NCBI GenBank assembly: GCA_036971715.1
Contig: JAVHJL010000011.1
Location: 1,426,001 to 1,490,000 of the forward strand
DNA length: 64,000 nucleotides
Origin: Arthrobotrys musiformis
Taxonomy: Eukaryota; Ascomycota; Orbiliomycetes; Orbiliales; Orbiliaceae
Direction of reading: 5' to 3'
A program made the position numbers and the translations under genes. A model generated the notes under the pieces. That model worked only from the letters and a program-made list of their open reading frames with translations. It was not told the DNA's origin and did not search any database. Below are positions 22,789 to 33,614 of the stretch, piece by piece. Every line of letters starts with the position of its first letter. The first letter of the stretch is position 1.

Positions 22789-25671
22789 ATGGCACGGAAG
22801 GCTGGTCATCAGAAGCTGCCGTCGCCTGAGATCCCCAGAGGTTCTCCTACTATTACCAGAATGAGATCACGACGAAGCCCGCCACCGCCACCTGTCGAAC
22901 CGGTTCTTGTTGTTAACGACACTGAGGAAGAAGAAGAAGAAGAAGCAGAGTCGCGTCTAGGGCAGTCGGAGGATGAGGACGGAGCAGAGGATGAGGAGAA
23001 CGAGGAGGCTAGAGAAGGGAGAGGTGAAGGTATAGCTGCTGTCCGAATGGAAGTTGTAGTATATTTCTAAAGCTTATCCGTGGGATACCGATAGATATCA
23101 ACCTCCAGGCCGACTACAATTCCCAGAATGAAAGCGAAGAAGATTACGGTAGTCGAGAGGGAGAGCTGGAGGAGGAGGAAGAAGAGAGCGACAACGAACA
23201 AGACGGCAATAACGAATCCCAGGACGGACCATACGGCGAGGACTCCGGTGACAAAGCGTCGACATATGATGATGGTAGACCCACTCAGACTTATCTCGAC
23301 CCTTCCTTATTACTGGTGAACATCGAAGATTTGGATAATGCATCTACCAACGTCCTTGATTATTTCCTCAGAAGCAGCCAGGAAGGCGACGCCATAAAGC
23401 CCGAGGCTTTGAATGATATCTTGACTTTTTACACACGGGCGCCGGAAGGGCATCTCACCCGTGCTATCGATCCCCGGAACATCGCCGACTTGCTAGGAAT
23501 AAGTAAATACGGCGACGGCCTTGACAAAAGCTTCGATCCTATCTTTCGGAAAGCCAACTTGGCTGCGTTCTCTCTCCTCGCTTTCGATACCAAACTCCCA
23601 ACATACTTCACCCTTGGAGGTTGGGATGATGATCTTGCTAGAACGGATTGCTACTATGGCGTGGAGGATACCGCAAGCTTTGAATTTGTGAAAGAGCTAC
23701 GCACACAGTTATACATCAGTGCTATGGCTATACAAAAGGACATCAGGCCTGACGAGCATCCCAACTGGCCGGATAAAATCCTGATTGGTGCTTTCTGTGG
23801 AGGATACCAACCTGATGACCTCCCCTTTGAGCGAAGCTCCATCTTCAAGCAAAGGGTGAAAGCAATGAAGCTCAAAGGGTGGGACTCGGAAGGGAAAGAA
23901 CTCAAGGAACGTTTCCGGAAACCTCTCCTGGACCGTATTGCTCTTCTTAGAAGCTACACGGAGGATGTAGATGGTACCCCCACTGCAGATTTGGAGGGTC
24001 TAAGGGAAGAATATCCCTATGAAACCTTCCAAGATAAGTTCTTGGAGTGGCTGAGGAAGGCCTATTCCCAAATCTCCCAATCCAATCCTTCGATCAGCTG
24101 GTTGCGAGACGTCTCGAAGCGGCTTGCTTCCGATTTCGAAAACTTTCACCAGAACCTTGAGCAAATAATGAAGGACCCTTACTCGCAAGACAACCCGGGG
24201 TCACGATCACCGTCTATGCTCCAACCATCACGACGAACAACTGGTACATCGATGGTAGAAGAAGAAGTACAGTCTCAAAATCAGACCTTTGAAGAAGTAC
24301 AATCTCAAAACCAGACCTTTGAAGAAGTATTGAAGGAGCCTCCAAAATCTTCTTTGCGCGCTGCTAAGCCGGGTCTAAAGTCAAAGAGCTTGTATGAACT
24401 CCCCTCCATTTTTGGATATATTCTCAAAACAGACAGTGCTAACGATATGTGATGATTAGGGACCGGGAGACTAGAAAGAGACTAATTCAGGTGAAGCAGT
24501 CAGCAAAAGCACCCGGGAAAATAGTCTATCGAACTTCCGCCGGGTTGTCACTTCCAACTTCATCTCAGCCCCAACCATCCCAAGAACCTCGAGATAGGCG
24601 TAGCGCCCCACCGAAGACCACCATCACAAAGCCCAGCACGGGATTCAATATCAACGAGTCTTTAGCAAAAGCTGCGCGGCAAGAGGAGAAGGAAAACACA
24701 ATGCCCTCTATCCCGAAACAAACCAGCCCTCAAGAAATTAAAAAGGCGAAGAAGAAACATTTCAATGAGAGCCAGGAGGGCAGAACATCCTTGAACTTTG
24801 ACGATGACATCGATACACCAGCTAGAGCACGGCCTGCGGCGGAGGCCGTCCCAGACTATGCAGAGGACCCCGCTTTGCCAGAAGAAGAGGAGGAACAAGA
24901 AGGAGAAGTGGAAGAGGGAGAGGACCCCCCGGTTGCTAGTGCTCCCTCCCCCTTGAAGTCAAAAAAGCGTTCTCGTGAAGATTCGGAGGAAGAGGATGAC
25001 GATTTCGGTTATATCAAAAGCGCCCGTCTGAGAGACTCCCGTCCTCATAAGAGAGGTCGTTATGGAGAGTCGATCAGGTCGCAGAGGGGAAGAAAATTTG
25101 AACCCCAAACTGGAGCTAGTCGTCCTAGCGGACAACGTGTTCCTGTAGCCCCACCTCGCCCTGGTCCCGTTCAGGATAGGAGAAGGTCATTGGAAAATAG
25201 TGAAGATGAAGAGGAAGAGGATGGAGGTGTTATCGAATTTAGGTTCGTTCCCCGTCCGGAGCGGAAGGGGTGGTCAGAGGAAGAGGAGAACACTTTGATA
25301 CGGGCAATTAAACTGCATGGGGGTAATTGGGCCGCCATTCGAGATGTAAGGCCCCCGTCTGATTCGCTACTGCTCATCGAACTTTAAGCTGACTACATTA
25401 TCGCCCAGGCCTACTTCGGAGGTTCTCGCTCGAACATAAGCATCAAAGACAAGGCTCGCAACCTGAAGTTCAAATTCCTCAAGTAAGTGAGAACCAAATA
25501 CGAACACTTTTGCTTTAGATGGAGTTCTAATCTGCGATCGCATTACCTAGGGCTGGAAAAAAGCTGCCGGTTAACTTTGAGGGTGTCACTATGGACCATA
25601 ACATGCTAGTTAAACTCCAGGGGTTCGGCATTCACTACAACCAGGGGGACTCCCGAGGGACCCGTTTATAG
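22789..25671 (+). CDS. Telomere repeat-binding factor, Taz1/TRF-like (C-terminal Myb telobox)
   Basis: 872-residue protein in five exons: 22789-23029, 23095-24391, 24460-25345, 25409-25482 and 25551-25671. It looks like the TRF/Taz1 protein that coats double-stranded telomere repeats and recruits shelterin partners. The C-terminus is a single Myb/telobox domain split over three exons: GWSEEEENTLIRAIKLHGG, NWAAIRD, AYFGGSRSNISIKDKARNLK, FKFLKAGKKLP. The IKDKARNLK part matches the telobox consensus for the DNA-recognition helix. From about residue 155 to 400 a helical region (VLDYFLRSSQEGD, RKANLAAFSLLAF) is the probable TRFH dimerisation domain. Acidic low-complexity segments lie at the N-terminus and before the Myb domain. 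The start is the first ATG of the open exon. The family call rests mainly on the Myb end. Confidence 0.78.
24262..24330. repeat. In-frame tandem duplication in the TRF-like gene
   Basis: The segment encoding EEVQSQNQTF is present twice in tandem (about 30-base period, near 24265-24325), with only synonymous or minor changes. It lies in the disordered linker between the putative TRFH domain and the Myb domain, so length variation there should be tolerated. Confidence 0.75.
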
Positions 25672-25857
25672 TTGAATCGCTGCTTGACTCTCATGGCCAT
25701 CGTATACGCCTCTTTTTGGCCTTCAATTTGTCCCATTCGATTTCTACCAATCTTTCTTTTATAGGGGAGGCGACTACTATCACCGGCGCTTCTTTCCCCT
25801 TCTCTTCTTCCCCCACGACTTGTGGTTCTGGTTCTGCTTGTGTTTTTTCTTATGGCC

Positions 25858-25870
25858 TTCTTTTTTTTTT

Positions 25871-25910
<40 letters not shown>

Positions 25911-25918
25911 TTCTTTTA
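25858..25918. repeat. (TTTC)n microsatellite
   Basis: A T-run followed by about nine uninterrupted TTTC tetramers, in the 3' flank of the TRF-like gene. It encodes nothing. Its length is likely to vary between strains. Confidence 0.95.
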
Positions 25919-26604
25919 TTACTTAGCCCTGGACGTTACATGGTTTGGCGTTCGTGGATAGGTGGACCAGGCGTTTTCGAGATTTCCTCTTCCTTTTTTC
26001 TTATTCAAAAGCTGTGTATCCATGGATCCCCGACCGACTTTTTACCATACCCTTAACTCTACGTTTTTGACGATACTGCTTTCTAATCGATACCAGCTAC
26101 TCAGATCTTCTATGTTCACTTAGCTTGTCCTTTTACCTTCTTTCCCCTCCCTCTCTCTCTCTTCCTTTCTTGTATATACGATAGTACTTGAGCTCTTGAT
26201 GCTTGTCTTTATAACGTTGGCTTGTCGCCGGTGCATGGGCCGGCCTATCGAGATGCAACGTATGTAATTGACTTGGTGTTACCTGGCCTGGCAGGGTATT
26301 TAATATAATATCGCAGTGCGGAAACGATTTGGAAACGAGACCGTTTCAAGCCCCGTAAAACGTAGCGATTTGGATTTTTAATTAATTTGAATTAGACAGC
26401 CTGTTACTATATTATATTTCTATGAAGTCTCGGGGACCCCTGTGCCCGCCTGTACCGCCGTCTGTTTGGGTGTCCCTGCCTCGAACTGGGTGTTCCTGCT
26501 CCTTTCAAGTCGAGTTAAACAGCTTTGTTGGCTTTTCCATTCGGTTGCTCGATCCAGCTCCTCTCCTTTTCAAACCAGCTCACGCCAACTAAATACAGAA
26601 AGAC

Positions 26605-26640
26605 CTTCGAACCTCGAACCTCGAACTTCAACCTTCAACC
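26605..26640. repeat. TCGAACC heptamer tandem repeat
   Basis: Successive TCGAACC units decay to TTCAACC over about 36 bases in the Gdt1 leader or core promoter, about 90 to 125 bases before the start codon. Confidence 0.75.
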
Positions 26641-26728
26641 TGCAGCTGCCTCCTCGCCAGGTATCCTTCTTCCTCCGACTTTATCGTGTATTGACGACCG
26701 TAGATATCCAGGCTTCCACACCCCAGCC

Positions 26729-28125
26729 ATGATTCTACGGCAGCTGTTTCCGCGACTGGGCCTGTCGTTGGTGTTGCTGTCCGCCCTCGCATCCCACAAT
26801 CTCGTCTCCGCGACCATCAAAGGCGACAAGGAAATCAAGGAACCGGACCCGTTACCTCCACGGCCTCCTCCAATCAGCCTTGTCCCCAAGGTCACCCGCT
26901 CTGAAATTGGAGATGATGACGATATCCCCATCACACGGAAACCTATCAAAACCGTGGTCGATGAGACCCCTGCGGATGGAAAGGTACATACAATATGCAA
27001 TGGGCACGAGACCTGCGATACTTCGATAATAACGTGGTGGCTAACTTGTTCCTCTACTTCTTTCTCTTCTTATGAAAAATGTACAGCTTTCGAATTCCGT
27101 AGATACAGGCCCTACAACCTCCTCCGAGGAAGCCACCAATCGTCTCGATGAATCGGAACTACCTCTCAACACCGACCATATCGGTCATGTCGGCGACGAC
27201 AAGGAAACACTAATCTCCCCGACCCACTCCTTCACGCTCTCCTTCCTCATGATCATCTTTTCCGAGATTGGCGACAAGACTTTCCTTATCGCTGCCCTGA
27301 TGGCGATGAAGCACTCCAGGACCTTGGTTTTCACTGCAGCATTCAGCTCCCTTGTCGTCATGACGGTACTTTCCGCGGTCCTGGGCCACGCGGTACCGAC
27401 ATTGTTGCCTAAGAAATTCACGAATTGGCTCGCATCGGGTCTTTTCTTTATCTTCGGAACAAGGATGCTGATGGACGGGCTGAAGATGGAGAAAGGCACT
27501 GCAGGGGTGCAGGAAGAGATGAGGGAGGTTGAGCAGGAACTACAGGAGAAGGAGCAGGAGGCAAGGGGTAGAACCGGCTCCAGCGCCTCCATGATGGAAG
27601 AGGGTATCGTACCAACTCGGTCGCAGAAAAGGAACCCTCTGAGAAGGTCCAACTCCCCCACAATCTCTGACGACAGCGATGACGAAGGTTACGACAAGCG
27701 GAGTGGATCGGGGAAAAACATCAAGGTTGTTGCCGACGGTGTCCAGAACCTCGCTGCTTTACTGTTGAGTCCCGCGTGGGTCCAAACGTTTGTCATGACT
27801 TTCTTGGGTGAGTGGGGAGACCGCAGCCAGATCGCTACGATTGCTATGGCTGCTGGTCAAGACTATTGGTTCGTTATCCTCGGGGCTATTGTTGGTCACG
27901 GATGCTGCACGGCTGGCGCGGTTATTGGGGGAAAGTTTTTGGCTGAGAAAATCAGTGTTCGCAATGGTAAGTTCCTTCGCCCCACCCATTCGTATTTTCT
28001 CCCCAGTTTTACATTTGATATCTAACATCTTGTGTTTGCGCGTGTGTGTTATAGTCACCCTTGGAGGCGCCATTGCTTTCTTGGCCTTTGGGTTCATTTA
28101 CATGTTGGAAGCCATCTACACTTAA
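26729..28125 (+). CDS. GDT1: Gdt1-like Golgi Ca2+/Mn2+ transporter (UPF0016/TMEM165)
   Basis: 401-residue cation/H+ exchanger of the UPF0016 family. Yeast Gdt1 and human TMEM165 load Ca2+ and Mn2+ into the Golgi for glycosylation. Exons are 26729-26983, 27087-27966 and 28055-28125, and the frame closes. The N-terminus is a signal peptide (LGLSLVLLSALASHNLVSA). The two hallmark ExGD(K/R)(T/S) motifs that form the ion site are intact: EIGDKT in the first half and EWGDRS in the second, each followed by hydrophobic helices. A charged, probably cytosolic loop separates the halves (about residues 200-270). The protein ends GFIYMLEAIYT, as in homologues. The start is chosen at the signal peptide. 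It is convergent with YAE1. Confidence 0.93.
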
Positions 28126-28795
28126 ACCGACAAGGCGAAAAGGTGGGGGGGGAAATATATCTAACAAAGTAACAAACAAAAGTAAAGCTTCTGGTTGGGT
28201 TGGGAACAACTTTTTGGCATTTCGAGGTTTTTGTTTCTTTGGCTTCTCTTGTTCTAACCAACGGTGCAAGGATAGAGTGTCTTCTTTTCATTTCTCTCTC
28301 TTTTTCGAAATCTCTTTGGCTGGCTGCGAGTGATATCTTCCTTCTTACTCTGACTCTTGCTCTTCTTCATAGATTGTATGCTATGAAATGTCTTTTTATC
28401 TCTTGTCATCTTTCCTGAAGTTTCGGTTTTTATTTTCGATTAATGTATAAGTATGTATGGTTCGTATATATATAAAACGAGAAATGATAGGGAGTTTTCA
28501 TGCATGAGGATATGTGTATAAGAAACCTCTGTAGTTTCGGGTTACTTCCTTCATTTGACATTATTCGACATTGCAATCTGTTGGACTATATTGCCCGTTA
28601 ATTGACTTGATGGGTGGCAAAGTATACAACTGTACAACTGCTGGATTATTAGTTACGGTTCCCTGATATATCGACAGTCGTACTCTGGGAGGGTATACTC
28701 ACTCCTAACCCGATTTGACAGGCTCTTAGAATAGTCTCGCAGTCCTAGCCAATCTATCATCGTAATCTTCTTCCCCAAAACCGATGTCGCGGACC
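28126..28795. other. Convergent 3' region of GDT1 and YAE1
   Basis: T-rich sequence with TATATATA near 28470, presumably both 3' untranslated regions and polyadenylation signals. Nothing else is seen. Confidence 0.55.
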
Positions 28796-29404
28796 TCAGC
28801 TATCGTCACCTGGGTTCTCTTCATCATCCACTTCAACATCATCTGTGACCTCTAGTCCCAGTTCCTCAGCCTGTTTCCTCACAATAACCCCCCATTTTAG
28901 TACCAGTGGATGCTGCAGTACTATATCATCAAAGGTCATCTCTTCATCCTCCTCGTCGCCGTGAGCAGCAGTCCACTTCCAAACCCCATCTTCACCAAAG
29001 TACTCCCTCCCAAACACCTTCTCCAAAGCTAGTTCCTCCTTCGCTGTCTCCCTGACCTTCTTGTGCTTCTTCAACTGCTCTTTCAGCGTCTCCCTTTCCT
29101 GTTCGGTACTCTTCGGATTTGGATTCTTATCCAGCGATGCGAGTAATCCGTATATAGTCCCAACAAGACCCTCGAGAACACCGAGTAACTCGCCAACTTT
29201 GAGGCCGAGGGCAGCACCGAGGATGTACCCTTCATCGAAACCTTCTTGGATGAACTCCTGTTTTGAAGCGGTGACGCCGTCGCGGTAGCCTTCCGTTGTA
29301 TGCTTTGAGGCAAGACGGAGGGTGCTGGAGGGGTGTGGGGTCGTTGTGTCATAGTAGTCTTCGTCGTAGGCCTGGTTTTGGACGGAAGACGGGTGGATTG
29401 CCAT
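28796..29404 (-). CDS. YAE1: Yae1 (deca-GX3 adaptor for Fe-S loading of ABCE1/Rli1)
   Basis: 202-residue, single-exon protein. Yae1 with Lto1 recruits the cytosolic iron-sulphur targeting complex to the ABC protein Rli1, a ribosome recycling factor. The signature GX3 array is clear in the first third: TEGYRDG, then EGFDEGYILGAALGLKVG and ELLGVLEGL, with at least seven glycines spaced every fourth residue. The rest is a charged helical region and an acidic tail. The length is typical. It shares a 234-base promoter with AIM11 on the other strand. Confidence 0.87.
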   Translation of the reverse strand: MAIHPSSVQNQAYDEDYYDTTTPHPSSTLRLASKHTTEGYRDGVTASKQEFIQEGFDEGYILGAALGLKVGELLGVLEGLVGTIYGLLASLDKNPNPKSTEQERETLKEQLKKHKKVRETAKEELALEKVFGREYFGEDGVWKWTAAHGDEEDEEMTFDDIVLQHPLVLKWGVIVRKQAEELGLEVTDDVEVDDEENPGDDS

Positions 29405-29638
29405 GTTTTTTACTCTTTCCTCTTCTTTTCCTTGGTTATCTTGTTTAATTTACTTTTTTATAGATATGGTGTTCTGATGTTGATTCGGAGCTTGAGTTTT
29501 TAGCTTTAGACAGAGATTTGAAAATGGAAATCTAAAACTTGTGTTTCCCGTTGTAGTTCAACCCAATCTTCATCTCCAAAACTTCTGCCGGCCTGCCCAC
29601 CACAGCAGCATCACCAACAAAGAAAAAAAACCGCAAAG
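29405..29638. promoter_or_regulatory. Bidirectional promoter between YAE1 and AIM11
   Basis: Only 234 bases separate the two divergent start codons, so the genes must share a core promoter or have overlapping control regions. I could not identify a specific factor site in it. Confidence 0.7.
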
Positions 29639-30229
29639 ATGGGTCTCTGGCCATCGAGCTGGTCTCTCTGGTCTTCAAAACCAGTCCCACAACCAATCCC
29701 ACAACCCCCCCAACCGGAACCCCTCAAAACACCAACCGCAGATGCAATCCAAACCGCAGACCCCACGGTCCCATTCGACCACCGAGACCCGAGCTTCACA
29801 CCTTTCCAACGGGCTCGGAAACAACTAACCCTCTACTTCGGCGGCGCAACCTTCCTCCTCCTCTCCATGGCCGTCGCCCGCCGTTCAACCCGCCGCAGAT
29901 ACCTCGCCACCGTTCCAAAGTACTATACCCCCAACACCCGTGCTACGGAATTAAACTTCAATACGGGGATAGATGCCTTCGAGGCTCTGAATATAGCCTC
30001 GCTCGGGGTATTCAGCGTTGGAATGATGACCATAGGTGCTGGGATGTATGTCGCCGATGTGGTCAATGTGGATGAGATGAGGAGGTTGTTGAGGAGTAAA
30101 TATGGTATGGAGGGGAGGATGAGTGAGATGGATGTTGAGGAGGAGATGGAGGAGTGGATTGCTAGTGTGCTGGCTAGGAAGGATAGGAAAGAAGCGGAGA
30201 GGGCTGCTGCTGCTGTCGGTGGGAGATAG
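29639..30229 (+). CDS. AIM11: Aim11-like mitochondrial membrane protein
   Basis: 196-residue single-exon protein resembling the fungal Aim11 family (altered inheritance of mitochondria), whose molecular role is unknown. After a Pro-rich N-terminus comes a hydrophobic segment (LTLYFGGATFLLLSMAVARR) followed by the basic RRSTRRRYLATVPKYY. A second hydrophobic segment follows near the middle (ASLGVFSVGMMTIGAGMYVA). The two-helix layout and the PKYYTPN pattern match the family. The C-terminus is an acidic-basic helix. Membrane insertion in mitochondria is inferred from the family. Confidence 0.78.
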   Translation: MGLWPSSWSLWSSKPVPQPIPQPPQPEPLKTPTADAIQTADPTVPFDHRDPSFTPFQRARKQLTLYFGGATFLLLSMAVARRSTRRRYLATVPKYYTPNTRATELNFNTGIDAFEALNIASLGVFSVGMMTIGAGMYVADVVNVDEMRRLLRSKYGMEGRMSEMDVEEEMEEWIASVLARKDRKEAERAAAAVGGR

Positions 30230-30814
30230 TCTATTCTTTTTTTTCCCCCATTGCCATCTATCACCAACTCGGGGTAGACAATTTGAGGAGGATATATCTT
30301 AGAAACAGTTCAGATGGTTTGAATCTGTTGTGGGGGATGGATGCAAAACTTTGCCATGGAGGAGGGACAAGGGAAGATACTTCCTCCTAGAGTTCTTAAT
30401 GTCTGTCTATCTATGATATTAGGACTATGTATATATGTATTATATGATATTGTGTTACTAGCATGCTGCCGCGAGCTTTTCTTTCCTCCTCTCCGTACTT
30501 GCTACAAGTTTCCCTTGGTACGCTCGAGGGAAAAACAGAGGAAGGTTTAGATAGGTAGATAGGTCCCGGTACCCTTGAATTTGCCCCGTGGTAAAGAACG
30601 ATACATCATCGTTGAAAGCCCAAAAAGAAAAGGTCATAGGGTTCATCAAATCCCATAACCAAATGATAATGAAAAACTGTGGGAGGGGGGAGAAACTCCA
30701 CAACAGGAACTCCAAATATTCCAACGCCGCAATTCCCTCGCTATGCCTCCAAAACGGTAAATCCTGAGAAAAAGATCACACCCGCGCACGGTCATGTATG
30801 CACGACGTAAATAT
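30230..30814. other. Convergent 3' region of AIM11 and ATG29
   Basis: T-rich and TATATGTAT-containing sequence near 30430, consistent with 3' ends of two convergent genes. Nothing else is recognised. Confidence 0.5.
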
Positions 30815-33104
30815 TCAATGTTGTTGCTGTCTCCCGCGGAACGCCTGGCTGATGCTTGACATTCGACTCACAATGCTACCTCCGGCGCCTACCGCGGACA
30901 AAAATTGGTCTTCCAGGGCGGATTGTGTCACACTGGCGTCTGTCGTAGAAAAATAGAGTAAGATTTTGAGGGTTTTTGGTTTTAGTTAAAGTCTTCGGAT
31001 TGTTTTTGTCCAAGCGCACGCAGGGTAATTCTCTTAGCGGAGGGTCGGTTTAAAGGTAAATACCGGATGAAAGGACACAGACGGGAAACTCAGAGTCTTG
31101 TGAATGCAACGAATTCCGCGATGTTGTATCATGGAGGTTCATCCAAAAGAAAAGAAGGCGGAGGTAAAGACCATACGACAAAAGGACAACCGCTATGAAC
31201 TGTTGGAAAGAGACTCACCACTAAGATCACTGAAGGAGCTGCCCATACTCGGGCTACTCTGAGCACCATGGTGTCTGTTAGACATCTGGCGACGAGGGCT
31301 GGACTGGCTCGCTGGTGTTGAAGCTCCACTGTCGGAGACGTTGCTGTACGGCTGTATGTTGATTTGTTGCAAACCTCGTCGTATAGTTCCACCAGACGTG
31401 TTCTGACCGCGATCTGGTTCATACCCTCCAGTAGCAGGCGCGCGGGGCCGACGCTGTTTACTCGTGGGCGGGCCTGTTACTACAGTTTGGGTGCCCTCTG
31501 CAGGCACGGAGCTAGCACCATCGCCTGTACCCTCAGTCCACGGCAGGAATGCAGGGCTTTCTTCTTCCTCCGCCTCATCTTGAGGAGGCCTAGTAATTCT
31601 ACTGGCGGTACCGAATTTTCGAAAATTCCTTCTCTTGCCTAGCAATCCATCACGATCTGCAGAGGATGAACCATCAGAGGACCCGGATGAGGACGTCGAT
31701 GAAGCGGAAGGAGAACGACGCAAGGTGGTCGGCGAGGTTGCCGTGGCATTTCCTGTGCTTGTTTGAGGGCCCCTACGGGATTGCTGTGATAGAGCGTCCA
31801 CGTTTCCGATAGTAGGAGTGGCTGGAAGATACTGAGAGGATTGACCTAGAGGGGCACGGGTGGTAGAGGCCGATGCAGTCCGAGACATGGGGGTTGCAAC
31901 TGTAGTAAATAGAGGGGGAGGGGCTGCTGCTGCCTTGTCTATGATCATCTCGTGAGCAGCCGAGAAGCGATGACCTCTGTTTGATATTTGCCCTTACCTT
32001 GGGAATTTGGAGACACAGGCGGATGCAAGACATTCCGTGACGAAGTCCGGCTCATTGGGGTACCCAAAGGCCGGCTAGCAATCGCAGAGTTCGGCCTTGA
32101 CGTTTCTAATTATCCCGTTGATACCTTAGTCATATCTAGATTATCATGAGATTTGAAGGCCAACATACCACCTCCAGAAATGATTCTCTGTCCAGAGGAA
32201 CCAGGCTGTGGGGTTCCTGGCGTGTTCAGAGGGGTGCCCACAGTACCGACTCGTCTCAGCTGAGCCCTCACCTGGGAAAGCTCTCTTTCATACAACCATG
32301 CAACTTGTTGTAGAAGGAATGGTGCAGATACATTGAAATGCTCCGCTCTTGGAGGACAGAATATGCATTAGTCAGGTCAGGCTGGCACTCGAGAGATATG
32401 TTTGATATTCATTTGTATGCAAAGCATATTGAAGGCACGGCAAACGGGGGGACGCTCATGGCTTTCTTACAATAAATTCCCTTGCATTTGTGAATGCAGT
32501 TAGCATCCTCTCAGGTCCTCGCATATGTGAAAAACTGGGCAAAATCTTACAATCTAATTCGCTATTCCTATGTTTCGAAATGACTTTCCACAAGCTGCGC
32601 TCTTTGGAGGCATCCCAGTCTACCTGCAGAGCCGGAGGGTCAGAAAGAAAGAGGGAGGAAGAAAGAAAGGAAGGGAGGAAGGAATATAGAAAAAGGAAAA
32701 AAATCGAACGCCATAAAGCCAGATTGACAAGTAACCATCGCCTGGAATTCGTCCACGAGTTACTTTATCCAGAAATAGGAAATGGCATGGCATGGGTAAA
32801 AAGATAGGCTGTCATGCATTATTGAGGGCAAGCTTACTGGTGGGGGGTCGACAAATCCATTTCTTGGAAAAGGTAGTCTCAGGTACACGGTGTATCTAAT
32901 ATCTGAGGGTTGATCGGGAGGTACCCCTGCAGAGGGTGTACCTCTGCGAGCTGTCGGATGAGGGCCAGACGGCATTGCGAGGCCAGAAAATTGGCGGTTG
33001 GAGGCCATCGTGGGAGTTGAAGGCACAGGCGGCAGAGGTGGAGGTGGAAATTCCACAAAGCCAGCTGTTTGAAATGGCTGTCGTGACATGTTTCGGCTTG
33101 ACAT
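30815..33104 (-). CDS. ATG29: Autophagy-related protein Atg29 (7 exons, one of 10 bases)
   Basis: 493-residue subunit of the Atg17-Atg29-Atg31 scaffold that starts the phagophore assembly site. Minus-strand exons are 33104-32838, 32623-32551, 32480-32471, 32347-32169, 32105-31998, 31938-31219 and 30939-30815. All phases agree. The Atg29 N-terminal domain reads YTVYLRLPFPRNGFVDPPP, then VDWDASKERSLWKVISKHR, ELDWNLLAEHFNVSAPF and LLQQVAWLYERELSQVRAQL. The WNL codons come from the 10-base third exon. The C-terminal family signature (ASVTQSALEDQFLS, SRMSSISQAFRGR) sits in the last exon behind a 279-base intron. The middle is Ser/Pro-rich and disordered. Compared with yeast Atg29 (about 210 residues) this is the long filamentous form. 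An N-terminal Pro-rich extension of about 70 residues precedes the domain. Confidence 0.9.
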
Positions 33105-33295
33105 TGTTCACAAAGCTCTGATCGAAACGAAGCCAAGTAACTCGCCGAGAATCGAGACGTGTGATATGATTCTTGCTATCTTTCGGGTATGCCTTCAAGC
33201 ACTTTAAGATAGCGGTCAATATTTGGAGGAGAATTCCGGAGGTGGAACCTGCCCAAGCAGTGGACCAACCTTCAGAACAAAGGTATGCAGCAGAG

Positions 33296-33313
33296 CTCTC
33301 TCTCTCTCTCTCT
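33296..33313. repeat. (CT)9 microsatellite
   Basis: Nine uninterrupted CT units about 190 bases upstream of the ATG29 start (GA on the coding strand), probably in its leader or promoter. Confidence 0.9.
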
Positions 33314-33586
33314 ATCTGTCTAGCTCTTTGCTTTCCAGCTGTCTGGTTCTCCTCTCTCGTCCTCCCTCTCACTCTCGTTCTCTCGCTCTTTTTAGCCTTC
33401 AGGGCCCACTGCTAGATCAGACTGATCATACTATCGATATATGCCTGTGCATGTGCAAGCCGTTGTCGAAGAAAGTGGTGTCAACGGCCGGGAACTACTC
33501 TGGTTGCAATTGATGCAGAGTGATTGGCGTTGTGATTCGGACGAAACCTCGCGACCTGCCGTGATACTTTGAATGACGATGGGTAA

Positions 33587-33614
33587 ATGGATGGGATGGG
33601 ATGGGATGGATGGG
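33587..33614. repeat. (ATGGG)n repeat
   Basis: Interrupted ATGG/ATGGG units over 28 bases in the gene-poor stretch upstream of ATG29. Confidence 0.85.

Larger units (their letters stand above)
25672..26728. other. Spacer and Gdt1 upstream region
   Basis: The TRF-like 3' flank is followed by a strong pyrimidine microsatellite (25858-25918), more CT-rich sequence near 26140-26170 and a TCGAACC tandem repeat (26605-26640). The right part should be the promoter and leader of the Gdt1 gene. No gene is supported. Confidence 0.55.

Noticed and set aside
31773..32033. Minus-strand frame overlapping ATG29 exons 5 and 6
   Set aside because: It is a shifted frame. The accepted splice at 31998/31938 restores the frame shared by all other exons.
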